Notes: generated from the letters alone by a model not told the origin. Positions 47,493-57,118 are shown, numbered from the stretch's first letter. The stretch: 64,000 nt of DNA from Archangium sp. (GCA_030681645.1 JAUXRX010000015.1:306784-370783), one strand, 5' to 3'. Translations and numbers: made by a program.

Positions 47493-48470
47493 ATGCGCCC
47501 CCTGCTGCTCCTCGTCTTCGCGCTGATCTCCTGCGTTCCACAGTTGCCTCCACCCGCGCTCACGGGCCCGGTGGTCGGCTACACCACGCGTACCTGGCGA
47601 GATCCGGTCAGCAGCCGGCCGATGCGGGTGGTCCTCTTCTTCCCCCCGCTCCGGCCGCTGGTGCAGACCGCCACGAAGCTCGGGCCCTGGTGGGTCGAAG
47701 CGGGCAGCAGCGAGGCCATCGGCCTGGGCCGCCACCCCGTGGTGTTCATCTCGCACGGCCACCAGGGGAGCCGCTTCGGCCATCACGACCTCGCCGTGGC
47801 GCTCGCCCGCGCGGGCTACATCGTTGGCGCGCTCGAACACCCCGGCGACAACTACGCCGACCAGACCGGCGTGGGCACCGAGCGCGTGCTGCTCGGGCGC
47901 GCGTGGCAGGTCTCGGCGGCGATCGACGGGCTGATCGCCGATCCACTCTTCGGGCCGCGGGTCGACGCCTCACGCATCGGCGTGGCTGGCTTTTCCGCGG
48001 GTGGGTACACCAGCCTGCTGCTGGTGGGCGCGAAGCCCGACTTCACCCGGTGGGCCGGCTACTGCGAGCGCCACCCGGACGATCCCGAGCTCTGCAAGGG
48101 CCACCGCCCCGTCGCCATCACGCAAGACAAGCCGACCCGGGACACCCGTGTGCGCGCCGCGTTCGTGATGGCGCCGCTGGGGATCTTCTTCGGGCAGACG
48201 GCGTTCACCTCGATCTCAGCGCCGGTGTCGCTCGCCCTGGCCGAGAGGGACACCGTGTTGCTGCCGGCGGAGAACGGCGACGTGGTGAAGGCCGGCCTCT
48301 CGACGATGTACGAGTTCACGCAGGTCCCCGGCGCCGACCACTACGTCTTCCTCGCGCCCTGCGGCGGCGATCCGAAGATCTGCGCCGACCCGCCGGGCGT
48401 GAACCGGGCCGCCGTGCACGAGGCCCTCGACACGGCCGCCGTGAAGTTCTTCGACAAGCACCTGCGGTAG
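47493..48470 (+). CDS. Lipoprotein alpha/beta-hydrolase (PAF-acetylhydrolase-like)
   Basis: 325 residues from the ATG at 47493. Lipobox LVFALISC. The hydrolase body shows VVFISHGHQGSRFGHHDLA, ALEHPGDNYAD, the nucleophile GFSAGGYT, and near the C-terminus GADHYVFLAPC for the catalytic His. The order matches alpha/beta hydrolases of the platelet-activating factor acetylhydrolase / dienelactone hydrolase type. Substrate unknown. About 290 bases follow it before the next convergent gene; nothing was recognised there. Confidence 0.8.
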   Translation: MRPLLLLVFALISCVPQLPPPALTGPVVGYTTRTWRDPVSSRPMRVVLFFPPLRPLVQTATKLGPWWVEAGSSEAIGLGRHPVVFISHGHQGSRFGHHDLAVALARAGYIVGALEHPGDNYADQTGVGTERVLLGRAWQVSAAIDGLIADPLFGPRVDASRIGVAGFSAGGYTSLLLVGAKPDFTRWAGYCERHPDDPELCKGHRPVAITQDKPTRDTRVRAAFVMAPLGIFFGQTAFTSISAPVSLALAERDTVLLPAENGDVVKAGLSTMYEFTQVPGADHYVFLAPCGGDPKICADPPGVNRAAVHEALDTAAVKFFDKHLR

Positions 48471-48763
48471 CCGCCGGCGCCGCTTGGTTCGCGGTGAGGC
48501 AGCTGCCTTGAGGAGGCGTGGGTCTGGCTGGATCTGCGCGTTGCTCGTCTCGCGCTTGCCTCTCGGCCTCGGGCAAGGACGCGAAGGTGACCCAGGCGGG
48601 AATTCGTCACCCTCGGATCCTCGCCCGAAGCGAGAGGCCTGTGCGCTCGGCACGGACCATCACCAAAACAACTGCGTTCCTCCGAGCACGCGCGATGACT
48701 TCATCCGCGACGCCATCGCGCGCACGTTCTTCCCGCCCACCACGAACCCACCCCACCACGAAC

Positions 48764-49582
48764 TCACCCCAGCGCGCGCATCGCCGCGTCGCCCGAGACC
48801 GCCTTCTTCGCGAACATGCGCGGCACGTCCCTCACGAACGCCCTCTGGTTCGAGAACTCCTCCTCGCCGCGCACCACGGGGTACGCCCGCTTGCTGCCAT
48901 CGGCGAGCACGAGCGTCACCTCGTACGAACCTTCGCGCGCGTCGACCAGCTCGCTGCGCAGGTAGGAGTAGCTCGACAGAACCGCCCCCAGATTCGGGCG
49001 ATCGACCACCATCACCAGCACCCGCAGGTTCGTCAGCACCACCATCATGCCCACGGCGCCGGCGGGCTCGGGCACCGCGAAGGCCTGATGCTGAATCACC
49101 TCGCTGGGCTGCAGCAGCGGGGTCGCGGCGGAGTGAATGAGACGGTCGCCATCGGTGAGCAGCTTCGGCGGGCCCAGGCTGATGGGGACCTGCGCGTCGA
49201 GAGCCTGCCTGCGTTTCGTCGCGAGCTTGCGCCCGCCGATGATCGAACCGAACACCGCCACGAACACACCCACGATGATCCACAGTGAGTAGCCCGCCAG
49301 GTACTCGCTGGCGGGCACCGAGTAGCCCGGCAGCGGGTCTGGGAGCAGACCCTGCGCCTGCCACCCCTTCACCTGAGTCGCGTCGTCGGGCCACCGGTAG
49401 AACCGGTCGGCCGCCGCCGGGTCACCGAGCACATAGCCGTCGTCGCGCAGATAGACGCCAGCGCCCACGAAGTACTTCCCGGTCTTGTACGCGAGGCACA
49501 GCGACTCTCCGTTCGCGCCCTTCACGCCCACCGGCTGAATGCACTCGATCTTCTCGCTCCACCCGTACCTCAAGTTGGCCAA
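48764..49582 (-). CDS. Membrane protein of unknown function
   Basis: 272 residues from TTG 49582, chosen because a GGAG lies about 7 bases upstream and no ATG/GTG fits; the open frame runs far upstream but opposite a real kinase gene. One membrane helix (LAGYSLWIIVGVFVAVFGSIIGG) near residue 110 separates a polar N-terminal part from a cytoplasmic beta-rich C-terminal part (VVLTNLRVLVMVVDRP). No family recognised. Confidence 0.6.
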   Translation of the reverse strand: MANLRYGWSEKIECIQPVGVKGANGESLCLAYKTGKYFVGAGVYLRDDGYVLGDPAAADRFYRWPDDATQVKGWQAQGLLPDPLPGYSVPASEYLAGYSLWIIVGVFVAVFGSIIGGRKLATKRRQALDAQVPISLGPPKLLTDGDRLIHSAATPLLQPSEVIQHQAFAVPEPAGAVGMMVVLTNLRVLVMVVDRPNLGAVLSSYSYLRSELVDAREGSYEVTLVLADGSKRAYPVVRGEEEFSNQRAFVRDVPRMFAKKAVSGDAAMRALG

Positions 49583-49696
49583 GGAGTTCTCCGCCGGTGC
49601 GCGCGCACGCTCGTCAAGATACCAAACGCGACGCTGCGAGAGGAGCGCGCGGGGTGAACGCTCTCTCCAGCGAACGGGAGGGGGTGATATTGGGGG

Positions 49697-51217
49697 GTGG
49701 TGACGGCGTGGGCGGCAGTGCACCTCCTGGCAGCAGCGTCGGGCCTCGTGGTCATCGCGCTGGCGCTCTCGCGGGGTGATCGCAGCCCGCTGCGCCGGCC
49801 CCTCGCCCTGCTCGCCGCCAGCCAGTTCGCGTGGAACGCCGCCTCGGTCGGCTCGGAGGTCACCCACCTCGAGACCTACGCGCTGCTGGGCGTCATCGCC
49901 GCGCCGCTCTTTCTCCCGCTCGCGCTGCACTTCGTGCTCACGTTCCTGGGCCGCCGGCAGCAACTCCGCGGCCCGTTGATCGCCGCGTACGTGGTGTTCG
50001 GCGCACAGTCGCTGCTCGGGGTGCTCGAGCTGGTGGTGCCGTTCTCGCAGGTGCCCGGCGGGCTGCAGACCTTCGCGCTCGTCCTCCTGGCGACCAGCCT
50101 GCCGGTGGGCATCTACGCCGTCGTGCTGGTCACGCGGCACCTGCGCAAGGCGGGGTCCGAGGTCGAGCGGCTGCGCTCGCGCATTCTCCTCATCGCGTTG
50201 ATCGTCGTGCCGCTGCTGCTGATCACCGACCTGCTCGCCGACCTCGGCCTGCCGGTGCCGCGCATGTCGACCCTGGGCACGTTCACCTTCAACGTGATGC
50301 TCACCCGCCTCACGCTGGGGCTGGGGCTGTTCACCGGGGCGACGAGAATGCGGGTGGCGCTGGGCCAGGCGGTGGTGCTGGGGCTCTTCTTCGCCGTCAG
50401 CTACCTGGCCATCTTCACCGCCTTCAACGGCCAGCTCGGGGTGTTGATCATCGCCTTCACCACGCTCTCGCTGGTGCTCTCGGTGCTGGGCTGGCTGCTG
50501 GTCACCGGCAGCAGCGCCGCGCGCTCGGGCCTCGAGCGCTTCGCCACCATGGGCCGCTTCTCCGCGCAGATGGCGCACGACCTGCGCAACCCGCTCGCCG
50601 CGGCGAAGGGCGCGGCCGAGCTGCTGACCGAGGAACTGCGCCGCGCGGGCGGGGGACCCAACATGGAGTTCTCCCAGCTGGTGGTCGCGCAGCTCGATCG
50701 CCTCAACTCGGTGATCGAGCGCTACCAGCGCCTCTCCAAGCTCGAGCCGCAATTCGAGACCATCGACGCGAACGCGCTGGTGAAGAAGGTGCTCTCGCTG
50801 CAGTCCTTCGCCACGCAGAGCCCGGTGAAGTTCGAGCAGCGGCTGGCCGAGCCCCCGCCCCGCTTCTCCGGTGACACCGACCTGCTGGCCTCGGCGCTGG
50901 AGAACCTGGTGAAGAACGCGGTCGAGGCCATGCCCAGGGGCGGCACCCTCACCGTGTCCACCGAGCTCACCACCGATCGCGACGAGCCACGGCTGGTGCT
51001 CTCGGTGCAGGACACCGGGGCCGGCTTCGACGCGCGCGCGCGCGAGCAGGCCTTCGAGCTCTTCTTCACCACCAAGGCCACCGGCTCGGGGCTGGGCCTC
51101 GCCTTCGTCCGCCAGGTGGCGCGTGCACATGGTGGTGACGCCACCCTCACTTCCCGCGAAGGTGCGGGGACGACCGTATCTCTGACGCTTCCTCTGACCC
51201 AGGTGACTCATGAGTGA
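49697..51217 (+). CDS. Membrane sensor histidine kinase
   Basis: 506 residues. About seven N-terminal membrane helices (residues 1-275), as in 7TM-type sensor kinases. The dimerisation/phosphoacceptor box is MAHDLRNPLAAAKG, N box LENLVKNAVEAM, G1 VQDTGAGF and G2 TGSGLGLAFV. It pairs with the response regulator at 51210, whose start lies 8 bases inside its end. The signal is unknown. Confidence 0.9.
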   Translation: MVTAWAAVHLLAAASGLVVIALALSRGDRSPLRRPLALLAASQFAWNAASVGSEVTHLETYALLGVIAAPLFLPLALHFVLTFLGRRQQLRGPLIAAYVVFGAQSLLGVLELVVPFSQVPGGLQTFALVLLATSLPVGIYAVVLVTRHLRKAGSEVERLRSRILLIALIVVPLLLITDLLADLGLPVPRMSTLGTFTFNVMLTRLTLGLGLFTGATRMRVALGQAVVLGLFFAVSYLAIFTAFNGQLGVLIIAFTTLSLVLSVLGWLLVTGSSAARSGLERFATMGRFSAQMAHDLRNPLAAAKGAAELLTEELRRAGGGPNMEFSQLVVAQLDRLNSVIERYQRLSKLEPQFETIDANALVKKVLSLQSFATQSPVKFEQRLAEPPPRFSGDTDLLASALENLVKNAVEAMPRGGTLTVSTELTTDRDEPRLVLSVQDTGAGFDARAREQAFELFFTTKATGSGLGLAFVRQVARAHGGDATLTSREGAGTTVSLTLPLTQVTHE

Positions 51218-52586
51218 CGCCGCATCGGTGCTGGTGGTGGACGACGACGAAGCCGTGGGCAGGGTGTTGGCGGCGCTGCTGGTGCAGGACGGCCTGCGCG
51301 CCACCTGGGTCGGCTCGGCCGAGGGCGCGCTCGCGACGCTGGAGAAGAAGCCCTACGACCTGGTGCTCACCGACGTGCGCATGCCGGGCTTCTCTGGGCT
51401 CGAGCTGCTCAAGATGACGCGGCTCAAGTGGCCCGACATGCCCGTCATCCTCATCACCGCGCACGGCACCGTGCCCATGGCGGTCGAAGCGATGCGCGAG
51501 GGCGCTGCCGACTTCATGCTCAAGCCGTTCAACCGCGAGGACGTCCTCTACGTGGTGATGAAGGCGCTCAAGGGCAGCGAGGGCGATCGAGCGGCGCCGC
51601 CGAGGCCAGTCCGCGCCAGGGTCGAGACGACCGACGGCATGGTAGGCACCTCAGCTTCGCTCGACGAGGCGCGGGCCCTCATTCGCCAGGCGGCCCCCAG
51701 GATGGCGACCACGCTGGTCCTGGGAGAGACGGGGACCGGGAAGGAGCTCGTCGCCCGGGCCCTGCATTCACTTTCCCCGCGCAAGGACAAACCCTTCGTG
51801 CGGATCAACTGCGGAGCGCTGCCCGAACAGCTCTTCGAGTCGGAGCTGTTCGGCTACGAGAAGGGCGCGCACTCCACCGCCGACCGGCGCAAGCCCGGCC
51901 GGGTGGAACTGGCTGAAGGCGGCACCCTCTTCCTCGACGAGGTGGGCGAGCTGTCACCGGCCTCGCAGGTGAAGCTGCTGCGCCTCATCCAGGAGAAGGA
52001 ATACGAGTCGCTCGGCGGAACGACCACCCGCAAGGCCGACGTCCGCATCGTCGCGGCGACCCACCGCTCGCTGCCTGACATGGTGAAGGCCAACACCTTC
52101 CGGGAAGACCTCTACTACCGGCTCAACGTGGTGCCGATCTCCCTGCCCCCGCTGCGCGATCGCCCCGGCGACATCGAGGCGCTCGTACGGCACTTCCTGT
52201 CCACGCTCGGCCCGCCCAACGGGCGCCCGAAGGCGGCCGTCACCCCGGGAGCGATGGCGTTGCTCGCAGGCCGGAAGTGGGAAGGCAACGTGCGAGAGCT
52301 CCAGAACTTCATCGAGCGACTGGTGGTGCTCGCGCCCCCCGGCGACCTGATCGACGACGCGACCGTGAAGCGGGAACTCGACCGCGCCGGCCTCGACAAG
52401 CCAGAGAGCGGTGCACCGGCTTCGGGTGATTCGCTGCCCGAGCGGCGCAAGGACGCGGAGCGGCAGGCGGTGGAAGAGGCCTTGAAGAACGCTCGCGGAA
52501 ATCGCTCGGTGGCCGCGCGCATTCTCGGCGTGAGCCGACGCACCCTCTACAACAAGCTCGAGAGCCTCGGCCTGACCGAGGTCTGA
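51210..52586 (+). CDS. NtrC-family response regulator with altered GAFTGA loop
   Basis: 458 residues. Receiver: VLVVDDDEAVG, phospho-Asp in VLTDVRMPGFSG and switch Lys LKPFNRED. AAA+ core: Walker A GETGTGKE, Walker B GGTLFLDEVGEL, and R-finger region FREDLYYRLNVVPI. The sigma-54 contact loop reads GAHSTA instead of GAFTGA (ELFGYEKGAHSTADRRKPG). C-terminal Fis-type HTH: AARILGVSRRTLYNKLES. It may activate a variant sigma-54 promoter or act without sigma-54. Coupled to the kinase gene before it. Confidence 0.9.
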   Translation: MSDAASVLVVDDDEAVGRVLAALLVQDGLRATWVGSAEGALATLEKKPYDLVLTDVRMPGFSGLELLKMTRLKWPDMPVILITAHGTVPMAVEAMREGAADFMLKPFNREDVLYVVMKALKGSEGDRAAPPRPVRARVETTDGMVGTSASLDEARALIRQAAPRMATTLVLGETGTGKELVARALHSLSPRKDKPFVRINCGALPEQLFESELFGYEKGAHSTADRRKPGRVELAEGGTLFLDEVGELSPASQVKLLRLIQEKEYESLGGTTTRKADVRIVAATHRSLPDMVKANTFREDLYYRLNVVPISLPPLRDRPGDIEALVRHFLSTLGPPNGRPKAAVTPGAMALLAGRKWEGNVRELQNFIERLVVLAPPGDLIDDATVKRELDRAGLDKPESGAPASGDSLPERRKDAERQAVEEALKNARGNRSVAARILGVSRRTLYNKLESLGLTEV

Positions 52587-52602
52587 CGGCGGGCCCCCAG
52601 TC

Positions 52603-52676
52603 GCCGCTCGACTCCGCTCGGGGTGAACGGTGACGGGCTCGATCGCTGTTTCGATCGACCCTCTCGGAGTGAACGC
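52603..52676. repeat. Dispersed repeat B, two copies after the response regulator
   Basis: CGCTCGACTCCGCTCGGGGT plus GAACGG at 52603-52632, then a diverged copy GATCGACCCTCTCGGAGTGA plus ACG at about 52654-52676. The second lies in the 200-base gap before the methyltransferase gene, which otherwise shows only its ribosome-binding site. Confidence 0.65.
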
Positions 52677-52791
52677 TCAACCCTCAGCCAGCGCTGAGCT
52701 GGAGCAGCGCAGCTTCTGCGTTCGCACTGGAGCCCGGCGCGGGCAGCGTCGCTGGTACGTGCAATGCAAACTCCCGGCTTGGAGGTGCTCC

Positions 52792-53520
52792 GTGCCGACT
52801 CAGGGCGTTCAGCCACTGCCCAGAGCGTTTCTGGGAGAGCACGGGAAGGGCATCGCAGCGCGGGCTGCACAACTGCTCTTTCAGCTCGTCGGCACCGGAG
52901 CCCTCCTCTTTCTCTGCGCAGGCTCGGTGGCGTGGCCGCGCGGCTGGCTGTACCTGGCGATCAGCCTCGCCTCGATGGTGGCCCTCACCATCTGGGTGTT
53001 GCCCCGCAACCCGGAAGTGATCGCAGCGCGGGGCCGGTTGCACCGCGAGACCGCCGGTTACGACAAGGTGCTGCTCCCCTTCTACACGCTGTTCACAGCA
53101 GCCCTCTTCGTGGTGGGCGCGCTCGACAACGGCCGCTTCGGGTGGGCGCCGCTCTCCTGGCCGTGGTCCATCGCCGGGGCCGGGCTGCTGCTGGTGGCGA
53201 TGATCCCCGTGGCAGGGGCGATGGCCGTGAACCGCAACCTCGAGACCACGATGCGCATCCAGCGCGACCGCGGGCACACCGTTGCGACTGAAGGGCCCTA
53301 CCGCGTGGTGCGTCACCCGATGTACGCGGGCTCGCTCCTCCACTTCCCCGCCATCGCGCTGGTGCTCGGCTCGACCTGGGCGCTGGTGCCGGCGGCCGGG
53401 TGCATGGTCTGGGTGGTGATCCGCACCGCCCTCGAAGACCGGGCGCTCCACCGGGACCTCCCCGGCTACGCAGCCTGGGCGCAGCGCACCCGGTACAGGC
53501 TGGTGCCGGGCGTGTGGTGA
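52792..53520 (+). CDS. Integral membrane methyltransferase (isoprenylcysteine methyltransferase family)
   Basis: 242 residues from GTG 52792, chosen for GGAGG six bases upstream (52781-52785). Several membrane helices precede the family's C-terminal signature GHTVATEGPYRVVRHPMYAG, followed by ALEDRALHRDLPGYAAW. This family includes isoprenylcysteine carboxyl methyltransferases and phospholipid N-methyltransferases; bacterial members' substrates are often unknown. The next gene, 11 bases away, makes its methyl donor. Confidence 0.85.
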   Translation: MPTQGVQPLPRAFLGEHGKGIAARAAQLLFQLVGTGALLFLCAGSVAWPRGWLYLAISLASMVALTIWVLPRNPEVIAARGRLHRETAGYDKVLLPFYTLFTAALFVVGALDNGRFGWAPLSWPWSIAGAGLLLVAMIPVAGAMAVNRNLETTMRIQRDRGHTVATEGPYRVVRHPMYAGSLLHFPAIALVLGSTWALVPAAGCMVWVVIRTALEDRALHRDLPGYAAWAQRTRYRLVPGVW

Positions 53521-53531
53521 CGGGAGGAACC

Positions 53532-54752
53532 ATGGCCGAGTCAGCCCGCGCCGCCCTCGAGATCTCCAGCCTGGAAGGCGCCTCGCCGGGCGCGCTCCCG
53601 CTGGAGCTGGTGGAGCGCAAGGGCCTGGGCCACCCCGACACGCTCTGCGACGCGCTGGCGGAGAACCTGAGCCGCCTGCTCTCGCGCGCCTACCTGGAGC
53701 GCTTCGGGGTGATCCTCCATCACAACGTCGACAAGGCGCTGCTCCGCGGCGGCGCGGCGCGGCCCGCGTTCGGCGGCGGCGAGGTCACCGCGCCGATCGA
53801 GCTCTACCTCGCGGGCCGGGCCACGCTCGAGGCGAAGGGCGTGCGCGTGCCGGTGATCGAGCTGGCCGTGGAAGGGAGCCGGCAGTGGCTGCGCGAGCAC
53901 CTGCGCTTCCTCGACGTCGAGCGCCACGTGCGCATCATTCCGCTGCTGCGCGCCACCTCGGGCGATCTCACCGAGCTCTTCCTGCGCAGGCCCGAGGGGA
54001 CCTCGCCCCTGGCCAACGACACCTCGCTGGGCGTGGGCTACGCGCCGCTCGACCCGCTCGAGCGCACGGTGCTCGAGGTGGAGCAGGGCCTCAACTCGCC
54101 CGAGGTGAAGCAGCGCCAGCCGGAGCTGGGCGAAGACATCAAGGTGATGGGCGTGCGCAGGCTGCATCACACCTCGCTCACCGTGGCCTGCGCGATGGTG
54201 GGCCGCTTCATCGAAGACCTGCCCGACTACCAGCGCAAGAAGGAGCGGCTGCGCGAACGCATCACGACCATCGCCCGACCGTTCGCTCACGGCCCGGTCG
54301 AGGTGACGGTGAACGCGGCCGACGGCAACACGCCGGACAGTGTGTACCTGTCGGTCACGGGCCTCTCAGCCGAGGCAGGTGATGATGGCCAGGTCGGCCG
54401 CGGCAACCGGGTCAACGGGCTGATCACCCCGTATCGTCCGATGGTGCTGGAAGCGGCCGCGGGGAAGAACCCGGTCACCCACGTGGGCAAGCTCTACAAC
54501 CTCGTGGCGCAGCGCATCGCCGCCGCGCTGGTGGCCGAGGTGCCCGGCGTGCGTGAGGCCACCTGTTACCTGGTGAGCCAGATCGGCCGCCCCATCACCT
54601 CGCCCGAGGTGATCGACGTGAAGGTGCGCCTCGATGACCCCGCCGGGCTGGGCGCGGTGCGGGGGCGCGTCAGCGAGGTGGCGCTGGCGACACTCGCCAC
54701 GGTCACCAGCCTGTGGCGCGCGTTGCTCGACGGGACCGAGCGGGTGTACTGA
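53532..54752 (+). CDS. Archaeal-type methionine adenosyltransferase
   Basis: 406 residues from the ATG at 53532, with GGGAGG upstream. N-terminal ELVERKGLGHPDTLCDALAE, then HHNVDKALLRGG, a GRAT-type block, ANDTSLGVGYAPL, DIKVMGVRR and NAADG. These are the marks of the archaeal-type family that makes S-adenosylmethionine from ATP and methionine and is distinct from bacterial MetK. It sits 11 bases after the membrane methyltransferase, suggesting dedicated methyl supply. Rare in bacteria, so horizontal transfer is plausible. Confidence 0.9.
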   Translation: MAESARAALEISSLEGASPGALPLELVERKGLGHPDTLCDALAENLSRLLSRAYLERFGVILHHNVDKALLRGGAARPAFGGGEVTAPIELYLAGRATLEAKGVRVPVIELAVEGSRQWLREHLRFLDVERHVRIIPLLRATSGDLTELFLRRPEGTSPLANDTSLGVGYAPLDPLERTVLEVEQGLNSPEVKQRQPELGEDIKVMGVRRLHHTSLTVACAMVGRFIEDLPDYQRKKERLRERITTIARPFAHGPVEVTVNAADGNTPDSVYLSVTGLSAEAGDDGQVGRGNRVNGLITPYRPMVLEAAAGKNPVTHVGKLYNLVAQRIAAALVAEVPGVREATCYLVSQIGRPITSPEVIDVKVRLDDPAGLGAVRGRVSEVALATLATVTSLWRALLDGTERVY

Positions 54753-54759
54753 GCCGCGC

Positions 54760-55323
54760 TCACCACCACGCGTAGCCGATGCCGATCGCCGCCACGGCGG
54801 ACATGGGCGAGGGCCGCGCCGCACCCCTTCCGAAAAAGCCCGCGCTCATGATCAGGCCATAACCCGGCCCCGCCTCGGCGAAGAGCGACAGGCCACTGCG
54901 CCAGCGGTCGTCGGGTGAGCGCGGAAAGGGCGAGAAGACGACCCGCAGCGGCGCAAACACCGCTATCGACGCGGGCATGTCGACGAACCCTCCGACGAAG
55001 GCGATGGAGACTCCGGCGCCCAGGCTCACCCGTTCCCAGAGCGCGACATCCACCCCCAGCGCGATCGACCCCACGTTCGCCACGACGATGGTCCCGACGG
55101 TCGCCCGCGCTACCAGCGAGTAGCGATCGGCAAAGGTCGCGCCGACCTCGAGACAGAGCCCCGGCCCGAAGCCGGGCGCGAAGCCACTGAAGCCGCCGGC
55201 CACGGCGAAGTGCACGCCGCCGCGGATTCTCGGGGCCTCCCTCACTTCCTCGGGGATGGGCGCAGGCCCCGTCCCCGTGCCGTCGCCTGCCACCAACTGC
55301 CCCAACAACAACATCGTCAGCAT
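54760..55323 (-). CDS. Envelope beta-protein downstream of a Ser/Thr kinase
   Basis: 187 residues from the ATG at 55323, which shares a base with the kinase stop (TGATG). A short N-terminal hydrophobic signal (MLTMLLLGQLVAGDG) is followed by beta strands with glycines (GGVHFAVAGGFSGFAPGFGPG; RYSLVARATVGTIVV; GLSLFAEAGPGYGLIM) and the end GIGYAWW. A small outer-membrane barrel is likely. No family recognised. Confidence 0.62.
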   Translation of the reverse strand: MLTMLLLGQLVAGDGTGTGPAPIPEEVREAPRIRGGVHFAVAGGFSGFAPGFGPGLCLEVGATFADRYSLVARATVGTIVVANVGSIALGVDVALWERVSLGAGVSIAFVGGFVDMPASIAVFAPLRVVFSPFPRSPDDRWRSGLSLFAEAGPGYGLIMSAGFFGRGAARPSPMSAVAAIGIGYAWW

Positions 55324-57083
55324 CACGCCTTCTTTCGGGAAAGAGAACGTTGCACCAGCCACGAGGTGATGGTCGCCAGCACCATGGTGATCACCGTGGT
55401 GCCGGTGAAGAGCTGCAGGCTCACCGCCGGGTAGATCATGCACAGCGTTCCGGTGATCGCGAACAGCACCGAGATGATCGCCGTCCACCTCAGCATCGCC
55501 ACCGCGCACACCGCCATCACGCCCGCGGTGACGAAGCTGTCCCGCACGAAGTGCGCCGGCGGGTCGACGTGCACGAACAGCCCCACCACGCGCCCGAACA
55601 CCATGAGGCCCATGCTGATCACCAGGCAGGAGAACACCTGCCGGTTGAAGCGCGTGTCGAGCAGCCGCTCGCGCAGCACCAGAGATCCCACGCAGACGAG
55701 CCCGAACACGACGGCGGGAAAGGCGATCAGCTGAAGGGGCGTCGGTTCACCCGTGACGAAGAAGGTGGTGACCGCGGCGCCGGTGGAGAGCACCGCCATC
55801 AGCGCCATCCCCACCGTGCGCCACGCGGCGCCGGTGGCCGGGTCTCGCTCCTTCGCCTCGCGCTCGAGCTCGAGGGCGCGCTGGCGGCGCCGCTCGAGGA
55901 TCGCCTCGACCTGGTCCAGCGCGGCGCGGGCCGGCGCGTTGTCGGCCCACTGGGTGAGCGCCTGCTCGAGGCCGAAGCGCGCCTCGAGCAGCAGGCGCTC
56001 GATGCGGCGGCGCTGCTCGTCGTCGGGTGAAGGCAGCGCGCTCAGGCCTTCCAGCTCGGTGACGCGCTTGATCGCCTGCGCCCCCAGCGCGCGCGCGTCG
56101 CGGTGCCGGGTGTAGCCCTTGAGCTCGTCGCGAAACGCCTGGGCGGTGGGCGGCCTCATCGACGGGTCGACGTGACAGGCGCGGTTGGCCAGCGCGGCCA
56201 GTTCCTCGGGGACCTCCTTCGGGTAGCCGAACGGCGGCGAGCTGCGCGCGTGCAGGAGCGACTCGGTGACGGTGGCGCCCGGGTGGCGCGGCTTGCCGGT
56301 GAGCAGCACGTGCAGGGTCGCGCCGAGCAGGTACACGTCGGTGCGGGGGTCGACGGGCTCGCCCGTCACCATCTCCGGGGCCATGTACGCAGGCGTGCCG
56401 CAGAGCTGGCTGCGCTGGCCGTCGAGGCGCGCGGCCACGCCCCAGTCGGCCACGTACACGTCGCCGAAGCGGCCGATGAGCACGTTCGCGGGCTTGATGT
56501 CGCGGTGCACCACGCCCTTGCTGTGCGCGAAGTGGAGCGCGTTGCAGACCGAGGTGAGGATCTGCAGGTGCCCCGGGAGCCGGTCGCCCGGGTCGCCTTC
56601 CCACCCTTCCCAGCCGGGGTTCGAGGGATCGGCGATCAGCCCGTCCCACGCGACGCCCTCGACGCGCTTCATCACCATCGCGGGCCAGCCGGACGGATCG
56701 AGCCCCAGCGCGTGCACCGGGACGATCGCCGGGTGCTCGAGCTGCCCGGTGATGGAGCCTTCCACCAGGATGGCGTCGCGGCTCGACTGGGTGGCGTCGC
56801 GCTTCGCCGTCTTCACCGCCACGTCGCGGGAAAGGGAGTGCTGCCGGGCCAGCAGCACCCGGCCCATGCCCCCTTCGCCGATGACGCCGCGCACCTCGAG
56901 ATCGGGCCGCTCGCGGGCCGGCTCGACGTCACCGCTGAGGGCGTCGCGCAGGTCGACCGAGAGGGCCGGCAGCGACTGCAGCGGGAGGGCCCTGGGGGCG
57001 ATGGTGTCGGCGCCGGTGCTCTCCTCCACCGGGCGAATGGTGAGGGCGGGCTGGAGCGTGGGGTCGACTGACAGGTCGCTCAT
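55323..57083 (-). CDS. Ser/Thr protein kinase with multi-helix membrane domain
   Basis: 586 residues. N-terminal tail about 60 residues, then glycine loop GEGGMGRVL, VAVKT, catalytic HRDIKPANV, DWGVAARLD (DWG) and YMAPEM. A coiled region follows (RRRIERLLLEARFGLEQALTQW; LERRRQRALELEREAKERD), then about five to six membrane helices (MGLMVFGRVVGLF; VTAGVMAVCAVAML). Linking a kinase to membrane sensing, it is co-transcribed with the beta-protein gene that follows. Confidence 0.88.
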   Translation of the reverse strand: MSDLSVDPTLQPALTIRPVEESTGADTIAPRALPLQSLPALSVDLRDALSGDVEPARERPDLEVRGVIGEGGMGRVLLARQHSLSRDVAVKTAKRDATQSSRDAILVEGSITGQLEHPAIVPVHALGLDPSGWPAMVMKRVEGVAWDGLIADPSNPGWEGWEGDPGDRLPGHLQILTSVCNALHFAHSKGVVHRDIKPANVLIGRFGDVYVADWGVAARLDGQRSQLCGTPAYMAPEMVTGEPVDPRTDVYLLGATLHVLLTGKPRHPGATVTESLLHARSSPPFGYPKEVPEELAALANRACHVDPSMRPPTAQAFRDELKGYTRHRDARALGAQAIKRVTELEGLSALPSPDDEQRRRIERLLLEARFGLEQALTQWADNAPARAALDQVEAILERRRQRALELEREAKERDPATGAAWRTVGMALMAVLSTGAAVTTFFVTGEPTPLQLIAFPAVVFGLVCVGSLVLRERLLDTRFNRQVFSCLVISMGLMVFGRVVGLFVHVDPPAHFVRDSFVTAGVMAVCAVAMLRWTAIISVLFAITGTLCMIYPAVSLQLFTGTTVITMVLATITSWLVQRSLSRKKA

Positions 57084-57118
57084 CGAGCGGCGAGCCTAGT
57101 GGAGGTATGGTGCTTCGC

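Noticed and set aside
48471..48763. Gap of about 290 bases between two convergent genes examined for small RNAs or genes
   Set aside because: Open frames there have no ribosome-binding site or coding character, and no hairpin with a T tract was seen.
48764..51304. 846-codon - strand frame extending over the sensor kinase gene
   Set aside because: Only the last 272 codons look like a protein; the rest is antisense to a clear kinase gene. The start was set at TTG 49582.
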